From an uncultured Bacteroidaceae bacterium (GTDB lineage: Bacteria > Bacteroidota > Bacteroidia > Bacteroidales > Bacteroidaceae), in NCBI GenBank assembly GCA_905233285.1, contig CAJODY010000028.1, positions 1 through 43,911 on the forward strand: 43,911 nt of DNA, written 5' to 3'. The first letter of the stretch is position 1, and each line of letters opens with the position of its first letter. Positions 17,073 through 25,106 of this stretch are shown here, piece after piece. The notes below the pieces were generated by a model. The model was given only the letters and a program-made list of their open reading frames with translations. It ran no database searches and was not told the origin of the DNA. Both the position numbers and the translations under genes were made by a program.

Positions 17073-17284
17073 TTGTAAGCTAAAACTGTCCTTAACCCTT
17101 AACCTTTAATCCTTAACCTTTAACCCGTAAGCTGTAAACTGTAAGCAGTAAGCTATAAAGTCTTTAACCCTTAACCTTTAACCGTTGTAAGCTAAAACAG
17201 TCCTTAACCCTTAACCTTTAACCCGTAAGCTGTAAACTGTAAGCAGTAAGCTATAAAGTCTTTAACCCTTAACCTTTAACCCTT
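17073..17284. repeat. Tandem copies of a ~100-bp TTAACCC/GTAAGC low-complexity repeat
   Basis: Two tandem copies start at 17073 and 17185 with TTGTAAGCTAAAAC. Each continues through CCTTAACCCTTAACCTTTAA-type units and a GTAAGCTGTAAACTGTAAGC block to CTATAAAGTC. The first copy has 14 extra bases. The units resemble telomeric hexamers but are common intergenic filler in Prevotella-like genomes. Together with the porin terminator this accounts for the gene-free stretch 16999-17289. Confidence 0.85.
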
Positions 17285-17289
17285 AACCC

Positions 17290-17715
17290 TTATAAGAAGG
17301 CCTTAATCTTTCCTATCAACTCCTGATACTCCTCATCCGTCAGATACACCTTTCCCGGATTCATCTGGAACGTGCCTCCGTAGTCCGGACCGTCCACATA
17401 CTTCGGAGCCAGGTGGAAATGCAGGTGACTCAGCTTATCGCTGTACGCACCATAATTAATCTTCTCCGGATTCAGTGCCTCCTGCATCGCACGTGTCACC
17501 TGAGCCACATCAGCCATGAACGCATTGCGCTCCTCGTCCGACAACTCATTCAGGTCGTTTACGTGTCCGTTATAAGCCACGAGGCAACGTCCCCTGTACG
17601 TCTGTTCCTTGAACAGGAAAACTCTCGATACCCTCAGTTCTGCAAACTGAATCATCAGACTCTTCAGAGTCTCATTGTTTGTGCAATACAAACACTCCTT
17701 TGGATCACTATACAT
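17290..17715 (-). CDS. HIT-family hydrolase
   Basis: 141 residues, the normal size of a histidine-triad protein, which hydrolyses or transfers nucleoside phosphoramidates and dinucleotides. The triad is H97-L-H99-F-H101 in SHLHFHLAPKY. An N-terminal CLYC pair (residues 8-11) could be half of a zinc site as in Fhit/GalT-like members; no second cysteine pair is visible. Cytoplasmic, monocistronic, downstream of and in the same direction as tRNA-Arg. Confidence 0.9.
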   Translation of the reverse strand: MYSDPKECLYCTNNETLKSLMIQFAELRVSRVFLFKEQTYRGRCLVAYNGHVNDLNELSDEERNAFMADVAQVTRAMQEALNPEKINYGAYSDKLSHLHFHLAPKYVDGPDYGGTFQMNPGKVYLTDEEYQELIGKIKAFL

Positions 17716-17732
17716 GGTATTCTCAATTTTTC

Positions 17733-17766
17733 AACTTTCAACTTTCAACTTTCAACTTTCAATTTT
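17733..17766. repeat. Tandem AACTTTC repeat
   Basis: About four to five tandem copies of the heptamer AACTTTC between the HIT gene and tRNA-Arg. A degenerate relative lies at 10785-10813. Confidence 0.8.
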
Positions 17767-17773
17767 CAGCAAG

Positions 17774-17847
17774 TGACTCCGATGGGACTCAAACCCATGA
17801 CCTGCAGAACCGGAATCTGACGCTCTATTCAACTGAGCTACGGAGCC
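17774..17847 (-). tRNA. tRNA-Arg (anticodon CCG)
   Basis: Folds as a full cloverleaf. Acceptor arm GGCTCCG/CGGAGTC (one G-U), D-stem GCTC/GAGC, anticodon loop TTCCGGT giving CCG, T-stem ATGGG/CCCAT. Discriminator base A; the CCA end is not encoded. The D-loop reads AGTTGAATA and the T-loop TTTGAGT, so the usual G19-C56 tertiary pair appears as A19-U56. Position 27-43 is a U-C mismatch. Confidence 0.95.
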
Positions 17848-17962
17848 AAAACGTCCGCGAAGATACGCACTTTGCACGAAATAACAAACAAAAATATTAA
17901 AAAAGCCGCCCGTGTCATTATAACGTTATGCCGTTTTGTCGATATTTCGAAAAAATGGCGGC

Positions 17963-18165
17963 TAAATGAATGATATAACCTATCTTTGCGCAGACAATAG
18001 CGGAAACAGACATGAAAACAACCATACTCCTTGCAGCACTCACCCTCCTGCTCCCATCCCCCGCAGCGGCACAGGACACAGCCCTTGCCGACTCCATCGT
18101 CCGCTACCAGATGGCAAGTGGCGGTTGGGCGAAAAACCAGGACTGGCTCCACTAGGTATATGGCC
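17963..18165. repeat. ~200-bp direct repeat, upstream copy (5' end of the pectate lyase gene)
   Basis: Matches 19041-19241 over its whole length except for a two-base swap near the start, one substitution (C at 18053) and a two-base TA insertion near the end. It contains the promoter box TATCTTTG (17981-17988), the ATG and the first 47 codons of the lyase. Flanking DNA differs completely on both sides. Confidence 0.92.
18012..18155 (+). pseudogene. Truncated 5' copy of the PL10 pectate lyase gene
   Basis: It encodes the lyase signal peptide and first residues (MKTTILLAALTLLLPS to GGWAKNQDWLH), then hits TAG. After 18165 all similarity to the lyase ends and the toxin-antitoxin segment begins. 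It still has its promoter, so it may express a short secreted peptide, but it is best read as a by-product of the duplication. Confidence 0.85.
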
Positions 18166-18219
18166 TATTTATTTCTTTCTCAGCCCATGGGCATATGTGT
18201 TTTTAAGGGTTAAACGATA

Positions 18220-18630
18220 TTATAGCAGAGAGTTGTTAAACTCATCAAGTGTTATCACATTTAGTTGCGGGAAGGGTATTTGCTTCAAGTGATTGAAATG
18301 ACTATCCTCAGTTACTATATAGTCAGCATTGGCAGTAATGGCACAATCGACAAACTTATCATCATCCTTGTCAATATCTGATAACAGATGGAAGTGAAAA
18401 AAGGATTCACGATAATATATTTTAGGATGATGGGCTATTGCCTCTACCACATTGTGAGCAACTTCTGGGGAGGTGTGAACGGTCAATATTTCTTCGTATT
18501 CTGTCAGAATTTCATTACTTACACATAAACGATAGTTGCCTTCCAAGAAGTCAGTCCATATCTTATGATAACGACTTTTGGTAGGTAAGGCCTGTATCAG
18601 GCAATTGGTGTCGAGAACGACGTAGCGCAT
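18220..18630 (-). CDS. PIN-domain toxin of a type II toxin-antitoxin pair
   Basis: 136 residues. PIN-fold ribonuclease with the four expected acidic positions: D7 (VLDTN), E44 (ILTEYEE), D91 (KDDDKF) and D109 (VTEDSHF). It belongs to the group annotated as putative toxin-antitoxin toxin component, PIN family, rather than classical VapC. Such proteins cut RNA (tRNA in well-studied VapCs) when free of antitoxin. The upstream gene, 4 bp away, encodes the presumed antitoxin. The pair is carried on the AT-rich 875-bp insert between the two lyase repeats. Confidence 0.85.
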   Translation of the reverse strand: MRYVVLDTNCLIQALPTKSRYHKIWTDFLEGNYRLCVSNEILTEYEEILTVHTSPEVAHNVVEAIAHHPKIYYRESFFHFHLLSDIDKDDDKFVDCAITANADYIVTEDSHFNHLKQIPFPQLNVITLDEFNNSLL

Positions 18631-18634
18631 CGTG

Positions 18635-18853
18635 CTAGTGTTTATTATAAGGCGTTCGTAAGTGTTGTCCGCGTAACTCGTCCAACTTTGATTGATTTAA
18701 AGTTCCTTCGTCCCACATCTTATCAATAGCCTTTTGAGCACGCTCTGCAAAGAAAAGGGATAACGTCATTCGTAATGCGTCTAAATCATCTTGAGAAGTA
18801 ACGTTAGCAGCTGCGTTCATCAACTCCAATTGTGCTAATTGTGAATAACTCAT
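18635..18853 (-). CDS. Antitoxin partner of the PIN toxin
   Basis: 72 residues, directly upstream of the PIN toxin with a 4-bp gap. It is mostly helical (LAQLELMNAAANVTSQDDLDALRMTLSLFF...) and ends in a flexible polar tail (LDELRGQHLRTPYNKH), as expected for a segment that wraps a toxin active site. I see no clear ribbon-helix-helix or AbrB motif, so function is inferred from size, position and order. A strong promoter sits just upstream. Confidence 0.75.
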   Translation of the reverse strand: MSYSQLAQLELMNAAANVTSQDDLDALRMTLSLFFAERAQKAIDKMWDEGTLNQSKLDELRGQHLRTPYNKH

Positions 18854-18879
18854 AAGTCAACTATCTTTTGTTCCGATTG

Positions 18880-18910
18880 CAAAGATAAACAGTAATTCCG
18901 AAACGACAAA
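18880..18910 (-). promoter_or_regulatory. Promoter of the toxin-antitoxin pair
   Basis: Minus strand TTTG (18910-18907), 19 bp, TATCTTTG (18887-18880), an exact -33/-7 match, 27 bp before the antitoxin ATG. Confidence 0.8.
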
Positions 18911-19040
18911 AGAAAAGAAAAAGAAATTAATCCACGCCTCTGAAGTCTCAATATAATAAAACTCTTATTCATTTGAACTTTTTTCGTGCCTTTGACTGTT
19001 TTTCGATGTTAACGGAATAAAATCGTCCGTAGATATACGG

Positions 19041-19241
19041 TAAATGATAGATATAACCTATCTTTGCGCAGACAATAGCGGAAACAGACATGAAAACAAC
19101 CATACTCCTTGCAGCACTCACCCTCCTGCTTCCATCCCCCGCAGCGGCACAGGACACAGCCCTTGCCGACTCCATCGTCCGCTACCAGATGGCAAGTGGC
19201 GGTTGGGCGAAAAACCAGGACTGGCTCCACGGTATATGGCC
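19041..19241. repeat. ~200-bp direct repeat, downstream copy
   Basis: Second copy of 17963-18165, 875 bp after the end of the first. It includes the TATCTTTG box (19059-19066) and the lyase start. Similarity stops at 19241, after GGTATATGGCC. Confidence 0.92.
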
Positions 19242-20111
19242 GAATGCTTCCGCACCGGAGTGGGTAGCACCATCGACAACGGAGCCACCACCTCCGAACT
19301 CAAGACCCTTGCGAAAGTGATGAGACAAGAGGGTAGGGAGCGTGAAAAATACCATGCAGCCTTCCTGCGAGGTGTTCAGTACCTGCTCCTTATGCAGTAC
19401 GAAAATGGAGGCTGGCCACAGTTTTTCCCATTTCGTTCCGACGAATCATACGCCAATCATATCACCTTCAACGACGACGCCATGGTGCGCGTCATGCGCC
19501 TCCTCTGGGACATCGCCGACCGTCGTGCCGACGTAGGGCGGGTTACCATTCCCGACAGCCTGCGTCAGGCCTGCCGTCATGCCTTCTGGCGTGGGGTAGG
19601 GTGCATCCTCCGTTGTCAGATTCGTGACCCCGAAGGACACCTCACCGTATGGTGTCAGCAGCACGACGAGCACACCCTCCTGCCAGCCCCTGCCCGTCGC
19701 TACGAACTCGCCTCCTACTGCGGCTTTGGCGAAACCGTAGGCATCCTCACACTCCTCATCGACCTTCTTGATTCCCGTCCCGACTACTCCGGCACAGGCA
19801 TCACCGAACAGCAGCTCGTCAGCAGCATCGACGCCGCCATTCAATGGCTCTCTTTGCACCCCATACGCGATATGCGCATCGAAGAATATACCGATGCCGC
19901 TGGTCGTCCCGACAAGCGCATGGTATCCTCTCCCGGAGCCCCTCTGCTCTGGGCACGCTACTACGACCTCGAGCATGCCCAACCCCTCTACAGCGACCGT
20001 CGCGGACTCCCCCTCACCGACTTCAACACCATCGAATACGAACGCCGCAACGGCTACCAATGGGTAGGCGACTCTCCCCAGCGCGTCATCCACCGCTGGA
20101 AGAAACGCTGA
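19090..20111 (+). pseudogene. pelA: PL10 pectate lyase gene, frameshifted near its 5' end
   Basis: Signal peptide and N-terminus (MKTTILLAALTLLLPS, then YQMASGGWAKNQDWLHG) read in one frame to about 19232. The rest reads in another frame from YMAECFRTG through GSTIDNGATT, YENGGWPQFFPF, HITFNDDAM and a C-terminus ending HRWKKR at 20111. These are hallmarks of polysaccharide lyase family 10, which cleaves polygalacturonate by beta-elimination. A single-base loss beside GGTATATGG would explain the shift. As given, the main product lacks a continuous frame from its signal peptide, so the gene is probably inactive unless an error or frameshifting is involved. The shift lies in the last bases of the 200-bp repeat, tying the damage to the insertion event. 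Confidence 0.85.
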
Positions 20112-20770
20112 ACAGAACTTCTTGTTTAGCCCGACTGAACTGCTTGTTAGCCGTCATGAAAATGTGCGACGCTTAGGAGAAGACTCTCTGTAATATCGTA
20201 ACATTTTATTGTGAGACGAAAACTTTCACCACGTCCCAGCCGAGGTCGGAAATCGCGCCCGCGTGCTCACGACGTTGCGCCCAACTCAAACGTTCATCGC
20301 GCCCGCACCAAACGTTTGATGCGCTGAACTCAAACATTTAAGGCAGGGATGGGTTAATAGCTTAGTAGATTAATAGTTTAGCAGAAAAAGAAGATGTTTC
20401 TATTTTACCCTCACTTACTCACTAAATCATGCTCTATCCCTTTATCCATAGCGGATGTAGCAAGTGACCCTTCTTCACTATTAGGGTGAAATGACCCCAT
20501 AGTGAGGGTTTTAGTGACCCATATAGTGACCCATCTTTTACATGGGTCACTATCTGAAAGTCCGATAAACACTGGGCTGAAGGCCAAAATAGTGAGTAAG
20601 TGAGGTTATAATCGATTTTTCCTCAAAAATCAAAAAACTCCTTTGTGATTTTGTTCTTCTCTCACTTAGTCGTATATTTGCGAAGAGAATGTTACCATGA
20701 GAAGTTGATTATGATTCTGATACCAGAGGATAAAGGGAAGTTGGGATAGATGAAAAACTTTTCTCTAATA
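20112..20770. other. Gene-free region with structured repeats
   Basis: No convincing gene in ~660 bp. 20225-20340 is GC-rich with repeated GCGCCCGC and CAAACGTT elements. 20345-20390 has TTAATAGCTTAGTAG-type filler. 20409-20605 is bounded by a perfect 16-bp inverted repeat and is full of GTGACCC motifs. This is the border between the pectinase segment and the WYL island. Confidence 0.6.
20409..20605. repeat. Inverted-repeat-bounded element with internal hairpin
   Basis: CCTCACTTACTCACTA (20409-20424) is the exact reverse complement of TAGTGAGTAAGTGAGG (20590-20605). Inside are four or five (A)GTGACCC-like motifs, and a 12-bp perfect hairpin, ATAGTGACCCAT (20523-20534) with ATGGGTCACTAT (20542-20553). 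No coding sequence lies within. Confidence 0.8.
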
Positions 20771-20805
20771 GCGAACAATGAGTTCGCGATGGTCGCTTAC
20801 CTTTG
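20771..20805 (+). promoter_or_regulatory. Operator 1 and -7 box, WYL regulator gene
   Basis: GCGAAC-AATGA-GTTCGC (20771-20787), a perfect 6-bp palindrome with 5-bp centre, then exactly 10 bp, then TACCTTTG (20798-20805). It is the first of five such sites. The operator occupies the place of the -33 element, suiting a repressor or an activator that replaces it. The ATG follows 15 bp later. Confidence 0.85.
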
Positions 20806-20820
20806 CAAAAAACGAAAGAT

Positions 20821-21852
20821 ATGCCAACGAACAAAAACGCACTCATACGATACAAATGTCTGGACAGACTGCTCTCTGACCGTCATCATTTCTATGATAG
20901 AAAAGACTTGTGGGAGAAGGTAAACGACGAACTTCAATTCACTGGTTTCAGTGAGGTGACACGTCGTTGTGTGGAACTGGACATTGTAGAATTGCAGGAT
21001 GCTCCTTTCAATGCCGATATAAGAGAGTTTGAATGGAACGGCAAGAAATGTGTGGCTTATAGGAAAAGTTCTTTCTCAATATTCAAAGAGGAACTGAGTA
21101 GAGAGGAGGTAAACCTTCTGCGTGAAGCATTGAATACACTTGGCCAGTTTGAAGGACTTGACCATTTCGAGTGGCTTGACAGACTGAAGGAAGGTCTTGA
21201 GGTTAAGTCAAAGAGAAGGATTATCAGTTTCAGCAATAATCCATACCTGCAAAATTCAAATCTCCTGGGTACGCTTTTCGATGTTATTTCCAATAAGGTT
21301 GTCATTCGTATGTCTTATCATACATTTGCTGATCCAAATGCTCGTTGTATTGATTTTCATCCTTATCTGCTGAAGCAGTATAACGACCGTTGGTTCCTCA
21401 TAGGTGCAGCAGACGATGATAGTAAGATTCTGAACTTTGCCCTTGACAGAATAGATAATGTTGAGCCATTGAAAGAAAGGAAATATAAAGAATGTACTGA
21501 GGACCTCTCAGAGCGTTTTGAGGATATTGTGGGAGTTACCCTATATGAAGACCGTGAAGTGGAACATATCCTGTGTTGGGTTAGCGACTCCTCAAAAGGA
21601 TATGTTGATACCAAACCCATTCATGGCAGTTATACCCCGCTGAAGGGTGACAAGGAACAAAAACTTCGTTCAGAGTTTCCGCAACTTGAGGGTGGAATGT
21701 TCTTTACCTTGGATTGCATTTGTAATTTTGAACTCATCCGTGAACTCTATTCCTATGGTAAAGACCTTATCGTTTTGCACTCTACAGGTATGGTAGCAGA
21801 TGAAGTAAGGAAACGAGTTTTTGAAATGAGTGAAAGATATTCTATGATTTGA
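20821..21852 (+). CDS. WYL-domain transcriptional regulator
   Basis: 343 residues. The N-terminal ~100 form a winged-helix DNA-binding region (IRYKCLDRLLSDRHHFYDRKDLW, then SEVTRRCVELDIVELQ as recognition part). A WYL domain follows from about residue 135: LFDVISNKVVIRMSYHTF, then the signature strand RWFLIG (W-F-L in place of W-Y-L) and NFALDRI, with a C-terminal WCX-like extension. WYL proteins sense ligands, in several cases nucleic acid fragments, and control phage defence or DNA damage genes. The ATG at 20821 is preferred to one at 20803, which lies in the -7 box. The gene has the shared operator at its own promoter, so autoregulation is likely. I infer it controls all five units of the island. 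Confidence 0.88.
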   Translation: MPTNKNALIRYKCLDRLLSDRHHFYDRKDLWEKVNDELQFTGFSEVTRRCVELDIVELQDAPFNADIREFEWNGKKCVAYRKSSFSIFKEELSREEVNLLREALNTLGQFEGLDHFEWLDRLKEGLEVKSKRRIISFSNNPYLQNSNLLGTLFDVISNKVVIRMSYHTFADPNARCIDFHPYLLKQYNDRWFLIGAADDDSKILNFALDRIDNVEPLKERKYKECTEDLSERFEDIVGVTLYEDREVEHILCWVSDSSKGYVDTKPIHGSYTPLKGDKEQKLRSEFPQLEGGMFFTLDCICNFELIRELYSYGKDLIVLHSTGMVADEVRKRVFEMSERYSMI

Positions 21853-21886
21853 GATTTAATTAGTTAATTAACCGGAACAATATACT

Positions 21887-22897
21887 ATGGAGAATAAAGT
21901 TGCGATACAGATGAATGAGCAATTTGCTGAAATCATATCGATGATTCAGCATACAAGAAATGAGGTAGTGAGACTTGCCAATGCTTCTTTGATAGATCTC
22001 TATTGGAGGATTGGTAAGTACATATCTGATAAGATTGCAGCTGCAGAATGGGGCGACGGTGTTGTCAAGCAGCTTGCACATTATATAGAAAAGAACAATC
22101 CTGATGTTAAAGGTTTTTCAGATAAGAACCTGTGGAGAATGAAGCAGTTCTACGAGACTTATAATGATGTGAGTGAAAAACTCTCAACACTGTTGAGACA
22201 AATTAGTTGGTCTAATAATCTTGCAATAATGGGCCGTTGCAAGACCCATGAGGAAAGGGCATTCTATCTGAACCTTTGTGTGCATGATCATCTTTCTTTT
22301 CGTCAATTAGAACGACAAATAGACAGTGCCCTCTATGAACGTCAAGCCGTGAGGAGTCCAAAACTCTCACCAGTGTTGAGAGAAATTGCGCCTCATGCAG
22401 AACTGATATTTAGAGATCAGTATATAATGGAGTTCCTCGGTAGCAAGGAATACGAGCATGAAAACAGTATGAAGGCTGCTCTTGTTAAGCAAATGAAGAA
22501 TTTTATTCTTGAGCTTGGCAAAGACTTCCTGTTCATTGACGAAGAGTATCGTCTGCAAGTTGGCAACAGCGATTTTCGTATCGACTTGTTATTCTATCAC
22601 AGAGAATTGCAATGTCTTGTAGCATTCGAGCTGAAGATGGAAAAATTCAAACCGGAGCATTTGGGACAATTGAATTTCTATTTGGAGGCTCTCGATAGAG
22701 ATATAAAGAAACCTAAGGAAAATCCAAGTATAGGCATACTGCTATGTAAAGACAAAGATGATACTGTGGTGGAATATGCTTTGAGCCGTAGTCTGTCACC
22801 CACTATGGTTGCGGAGTATCAACTTTGCCTTCCTGATAAGATTCTTCTCCAGCAGAAATTGCATGACGCGATTGAGCAGGATTTTTCGGATGTCTGA
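21887..22897 (+). CDS. DUF1016 (YhcG-type) PD-(D/E)XK nuclease family protein
   Basis: 336 residues. An N-terminal helical DUF1016_N region (LYWRIGKYISDKI, WGDGVVKQLAHYI, FSDKNLWRMKQFY) is followed by a PD-(D/E)XK domain from ~170. The active site is visible: D in FRIDLLFYHRELQ (near 231-237) and E-x-K in LVAFELK (near 247-253), with the conserved HLGQLNFYL helix after it. Members are found in defence islands and beside restriction systems; their targets are not well established. It starts 34 bp after the WYL stop with no promoter between, so it should be expressed with the regulator under operator 1. Length is normal for the family. Confidence 0.9.
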   Translation: MENKVAIQMNEQFAEIISMIQHTRNEVVRLANASLIDLYWRIGKYISDKIAAAEWGDGVVKQLAHYIEKNNPDVKGFSDKNLWRMKQFYETYNDVSEKLSTLLRQISWSNNLAIMGRCKTHEERAFYLNLCVHDHLSFRQLERQIDSALYERQAVRSPKLSPVLREIAPHAELIFRDQYIMEFLGSKEYEHENSMKAALVKQMKNFILELGKDFLFIDEEYRLQVGNSDFRIDLLFYHRELQCLVAFELKMEKFKPEHLGQLNFYLEALDRDIKKPKENPSIGILLCKDKDDTVVEYALSRSLSPTMVAEYQLCLPDKILLQQKLHDAIEQDFSDV

Positions 22898-22912
22898 AAA
22901 ATATTCCGAGAT

Positions 22913-22947
22913 GCGAACATAGATTTCGCAATGGTATTATAACTTTG
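22913..22947 (+). promoter_or_regulatory. Operator 2 and -7 box, AAA ATPase gene
   Basis: GCGAAC-ATAGA-TTTCGC (22913-22929; one mismatch to GTTCGC), 10 bp, TAACTTTG (22940-22947). ATG 23 bp later. Confidence 0.8.
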
Positions 22948-22970
22948 CAGCAGAATTAAAAATACAAAAA

Positions 22971-25100
22971 ATGAATACACAATTTACTATTAAGAATTTT
23001 AGAGTGTTTGATGAAGAAGGTGTAACTATAGACATCAAACCTATCACTATACTAACTGGATGCAATAGCTCTGGTAAGAGTTCTATTGTAAAGTCTTTGC
23101 TGTTGCTTAGCGATTATTTTTCGTCCCTAAAGCAAGACAAGGAGAATGGAAAGGAGGTAGTCCTTACTGCGCATGAGTTAGACTTCACCAAGAAACCACA
23201 TAATAGGTTGGGTAAGTTCTCTAATGTAGTGAACAATAAAACGGAAGATAAGAGCGTGACATTTGAGATTCAAGTCCACTCCCTTATGCTGGGACAGGAC
23301 GTAAATGTAGAACTGGTGTTCTCTGGCGACGAGGACAATTTCAACGGTTCTATCTGTTCCGTTGCGATAAAAAAGATGGATGGCACTGTCATATATTCTT
23401 CTAAAGCAGGCTTTGGATCAACTGGCAATATGTATTGTATACTTTCTGAGTTCATCCGCTTTACCTACACTCAATTTCTTATAGGTTACTACCAGTCAGT
23501 TAAATTCTCCAGAGAGTTGAACTTTGATGATGAAGAGGTTATGCCAGACGATAAGTTTAATGAGCTAGTAGAAACTTTAAAAACTCATCTTGCTGATTTT
23601 AAAGTTACATACGGAAGGAATGCACTTATAGATATTAATAAATGGAACAACAATCATCGTGATGGCGAGACTTTTTTACAGAAATATTCTGGCGATAAAC
23701 CTGCAATGATAGAAAAAGTCAAAGAAACGGGTATATTGTATTATCTTCCAATTTTTGACGAAAAACTCCATGGAAACAAAAGCGAATGTATTGAGTTCTT
23801 GACCCAGTGTGTAAATGAAGATAAGATAGATGATGCCACAAAATTTGTAGTAAAATTGATTCTTACAGACTTTATGGAAAGTTCTTCTGAAGGTTTTATG
23901 AAATACTATAAATTATGTGAAGATAAATTTCTGTCAGATGTTAGTCTGTCATCATTTCCTTCGACAGGAAATGCCCCTAAGTTATTCAATGATGGAATAA
24001 TGTGGCATGTCAATCAAATAATTAATGCGCCTCATAATATAAAGGATGAAATAGAAGTCACAATCTTTAAAGAAGGTTCAAAAAAAGAATCCCCTCGTAA
24101 AACTAGAGAAGAGCGAATTGCAGAATGGGAAGCACAGACAACTCTTACATTTAGTTTGATGTATGAGGCCTTGGCTTTTCTTTCTATGAGATATGTTCCT
24201 AAGGATAATGTCTATAATGATGAACCATCCATTTATAATAATATGGAGTTTTCAAGTAGGACAGAACGCTTATTCATCCATTTTGTTGAAGAGGTTATAA
24301 AGGAAATTGTTGTTGATGCTACCCCTGAAGCGTTGCAATATGTCAGTTCTTCCATTATCAACGTCCAGAGGCTTTATCCAGTGGAAGCTGATAATGAATT
24401 TACCGAACTTCTGAAGCGATATCTGAAAGCTAAACGCAATATACCGCTGGATACAGATTACATCCCAGACACCTTTATGAATAGATGGGTGGAGAAATTC
24501 AGAATCGGGAAGAGAATATCGATAAATGTTGACTCCGAAGGTCTGGGTATCACTTTGAAACTGCATAAGGATGACAACGACAAAGACGGTTCTTTGTTGG
24601 CTGACAGTGGTTATGGCATCACTCAGTTGTTTGCCACTCTCCTCAATATCGAGGTTGCCATTATGGAAAGGAAAGTTGGCAGAGTTCTTGCAGACGATTA
24701 CATAACTGCCATTCCTTCAATAGAAGATACAATAATGAAATACTCTGTTTCAACCGTTGCTATTGAAGAACCTGAGATACACCTGCATCCGAGTTTTCAG
24801 TCGATGTTAGCTGATATGTTCTATGAGGCATATAGCAAGTATGGTGTTCATTTCATTATTGAAACTCATAGTGAATATTTGATAAGAAAGTTCCAATTGT
24901 TGGTCGCAGGAGTTGATAATATTGAAAGATTGAATAATGAAGATATATCAGTTTTTTATGTATATACTCCAGAAGAAGCAAAGCTAACAGGTGAGCCGCA
25001 AGTAAAGCCAATAGGCATATGTAGCGATGGTTATTTAAATGATTCTTTTGGCTCAGGTTTTTTCGATGAGTCTACATTCTTGTCAAAACAACTTATGTAG
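22971..25100 (+). CDS. SMC/OLD-like AAA ATPase (DUF3696-like)
   Basis: 709 residues. An ABC-type ATPase head split by a long insert: Walker A GCNSSGKSS at 30-38 in the ITILTGCNSSGKSSIVKSL context; signature-type region SGYGITQLFATLL near 545; Walker B with catalytic Glu, AIEEPEIHLHPSFQ near 598-611; and an ETHSEYLIRKFQ H-loop near 631. The insert of about 400 residues is helical and unrecognised. No TOPRIM domain is present, unlike OLD or GajA. Related ATPases form two-gene defence pairs with a separate effector, and here a second gene follows after 6 bp. The length and lone Walker architecture suit a sensor that triggers its partner; that role is inference. Confidence 0.85.
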   Translation: MNTQFTIKNFRVFDEEGVTIDIKPITILTGCNSSGKSSIVKSLLLLSDYFSSLKQDKENGKEVVLTAHELDFTKKPHNRLGKFSNVVNNKTEDKSVTFEIQVHSLMLGQDVNVELVFSGDEDNFNGSICSVAIKKMDGTVIYSSKAGFGSTGNMYCILSEFIRFTYTQFLIGYYQSVKFSRELNFDDEEVMPDDKFNELVETLKTHLADFKVTYGRNALIDINKWNNNHRDGETFLQKYSGDKPAMIEKVKETGILYYLPIFDEKLHGNKSECIEFLTQCVNEDKIDDATKFVVKLILTDFMESSSEGFMKYYKLCEDKFLSDVSLSSFPSTGNAPKLFNDGIMWHVNQIINAPHNIKDEIEVTIFKEGSKKESPRKTREERIAEWEAQTTLTFSLMYEALAFLSMRYVPKDNVYNDEPSIYNNMEFSSRTERLFIHFVEEVIKEIVVDATPEALQYVSSSIINVQRLYPVEADNEFTELLKRYLKAKRNIPLDTDYIPDTFMNRWVEKFRIGKRISINVDSEGLGITLKLHKDDNDKDGSLLADSGYGITQLFATLLNIEVAIMERKVGRVLADDYITAIPSIEDTIMKYSVSTVAIEEPEIHLHPSFQSMLADMFYEAYSKYGVHFIIETHSEYLIRKFQLLVAGVDNIERLNNEDISVFYVYTPEEAKLTGEPQVKPIGICSDGYLNDSFGSGFFDESTFLSKQLM

Positions 25101-25106
25101 TATATT

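Noticed and set aside
17100..17282. Telomere-like or CRISPR-like array
   Set aside because: TTAACCC units are irregular, with no constant repeat-spacer design and no cas genes; it is low-complexity intergenic repeat.
19044..19235. Continuous frame leading into the lyase body from an ATG at 19044
   Set aside because: The N-terminal part is an out-of-frame reading of the lyase signal peptide region; the real start codon is at 19090 and a frameshift separates the two.
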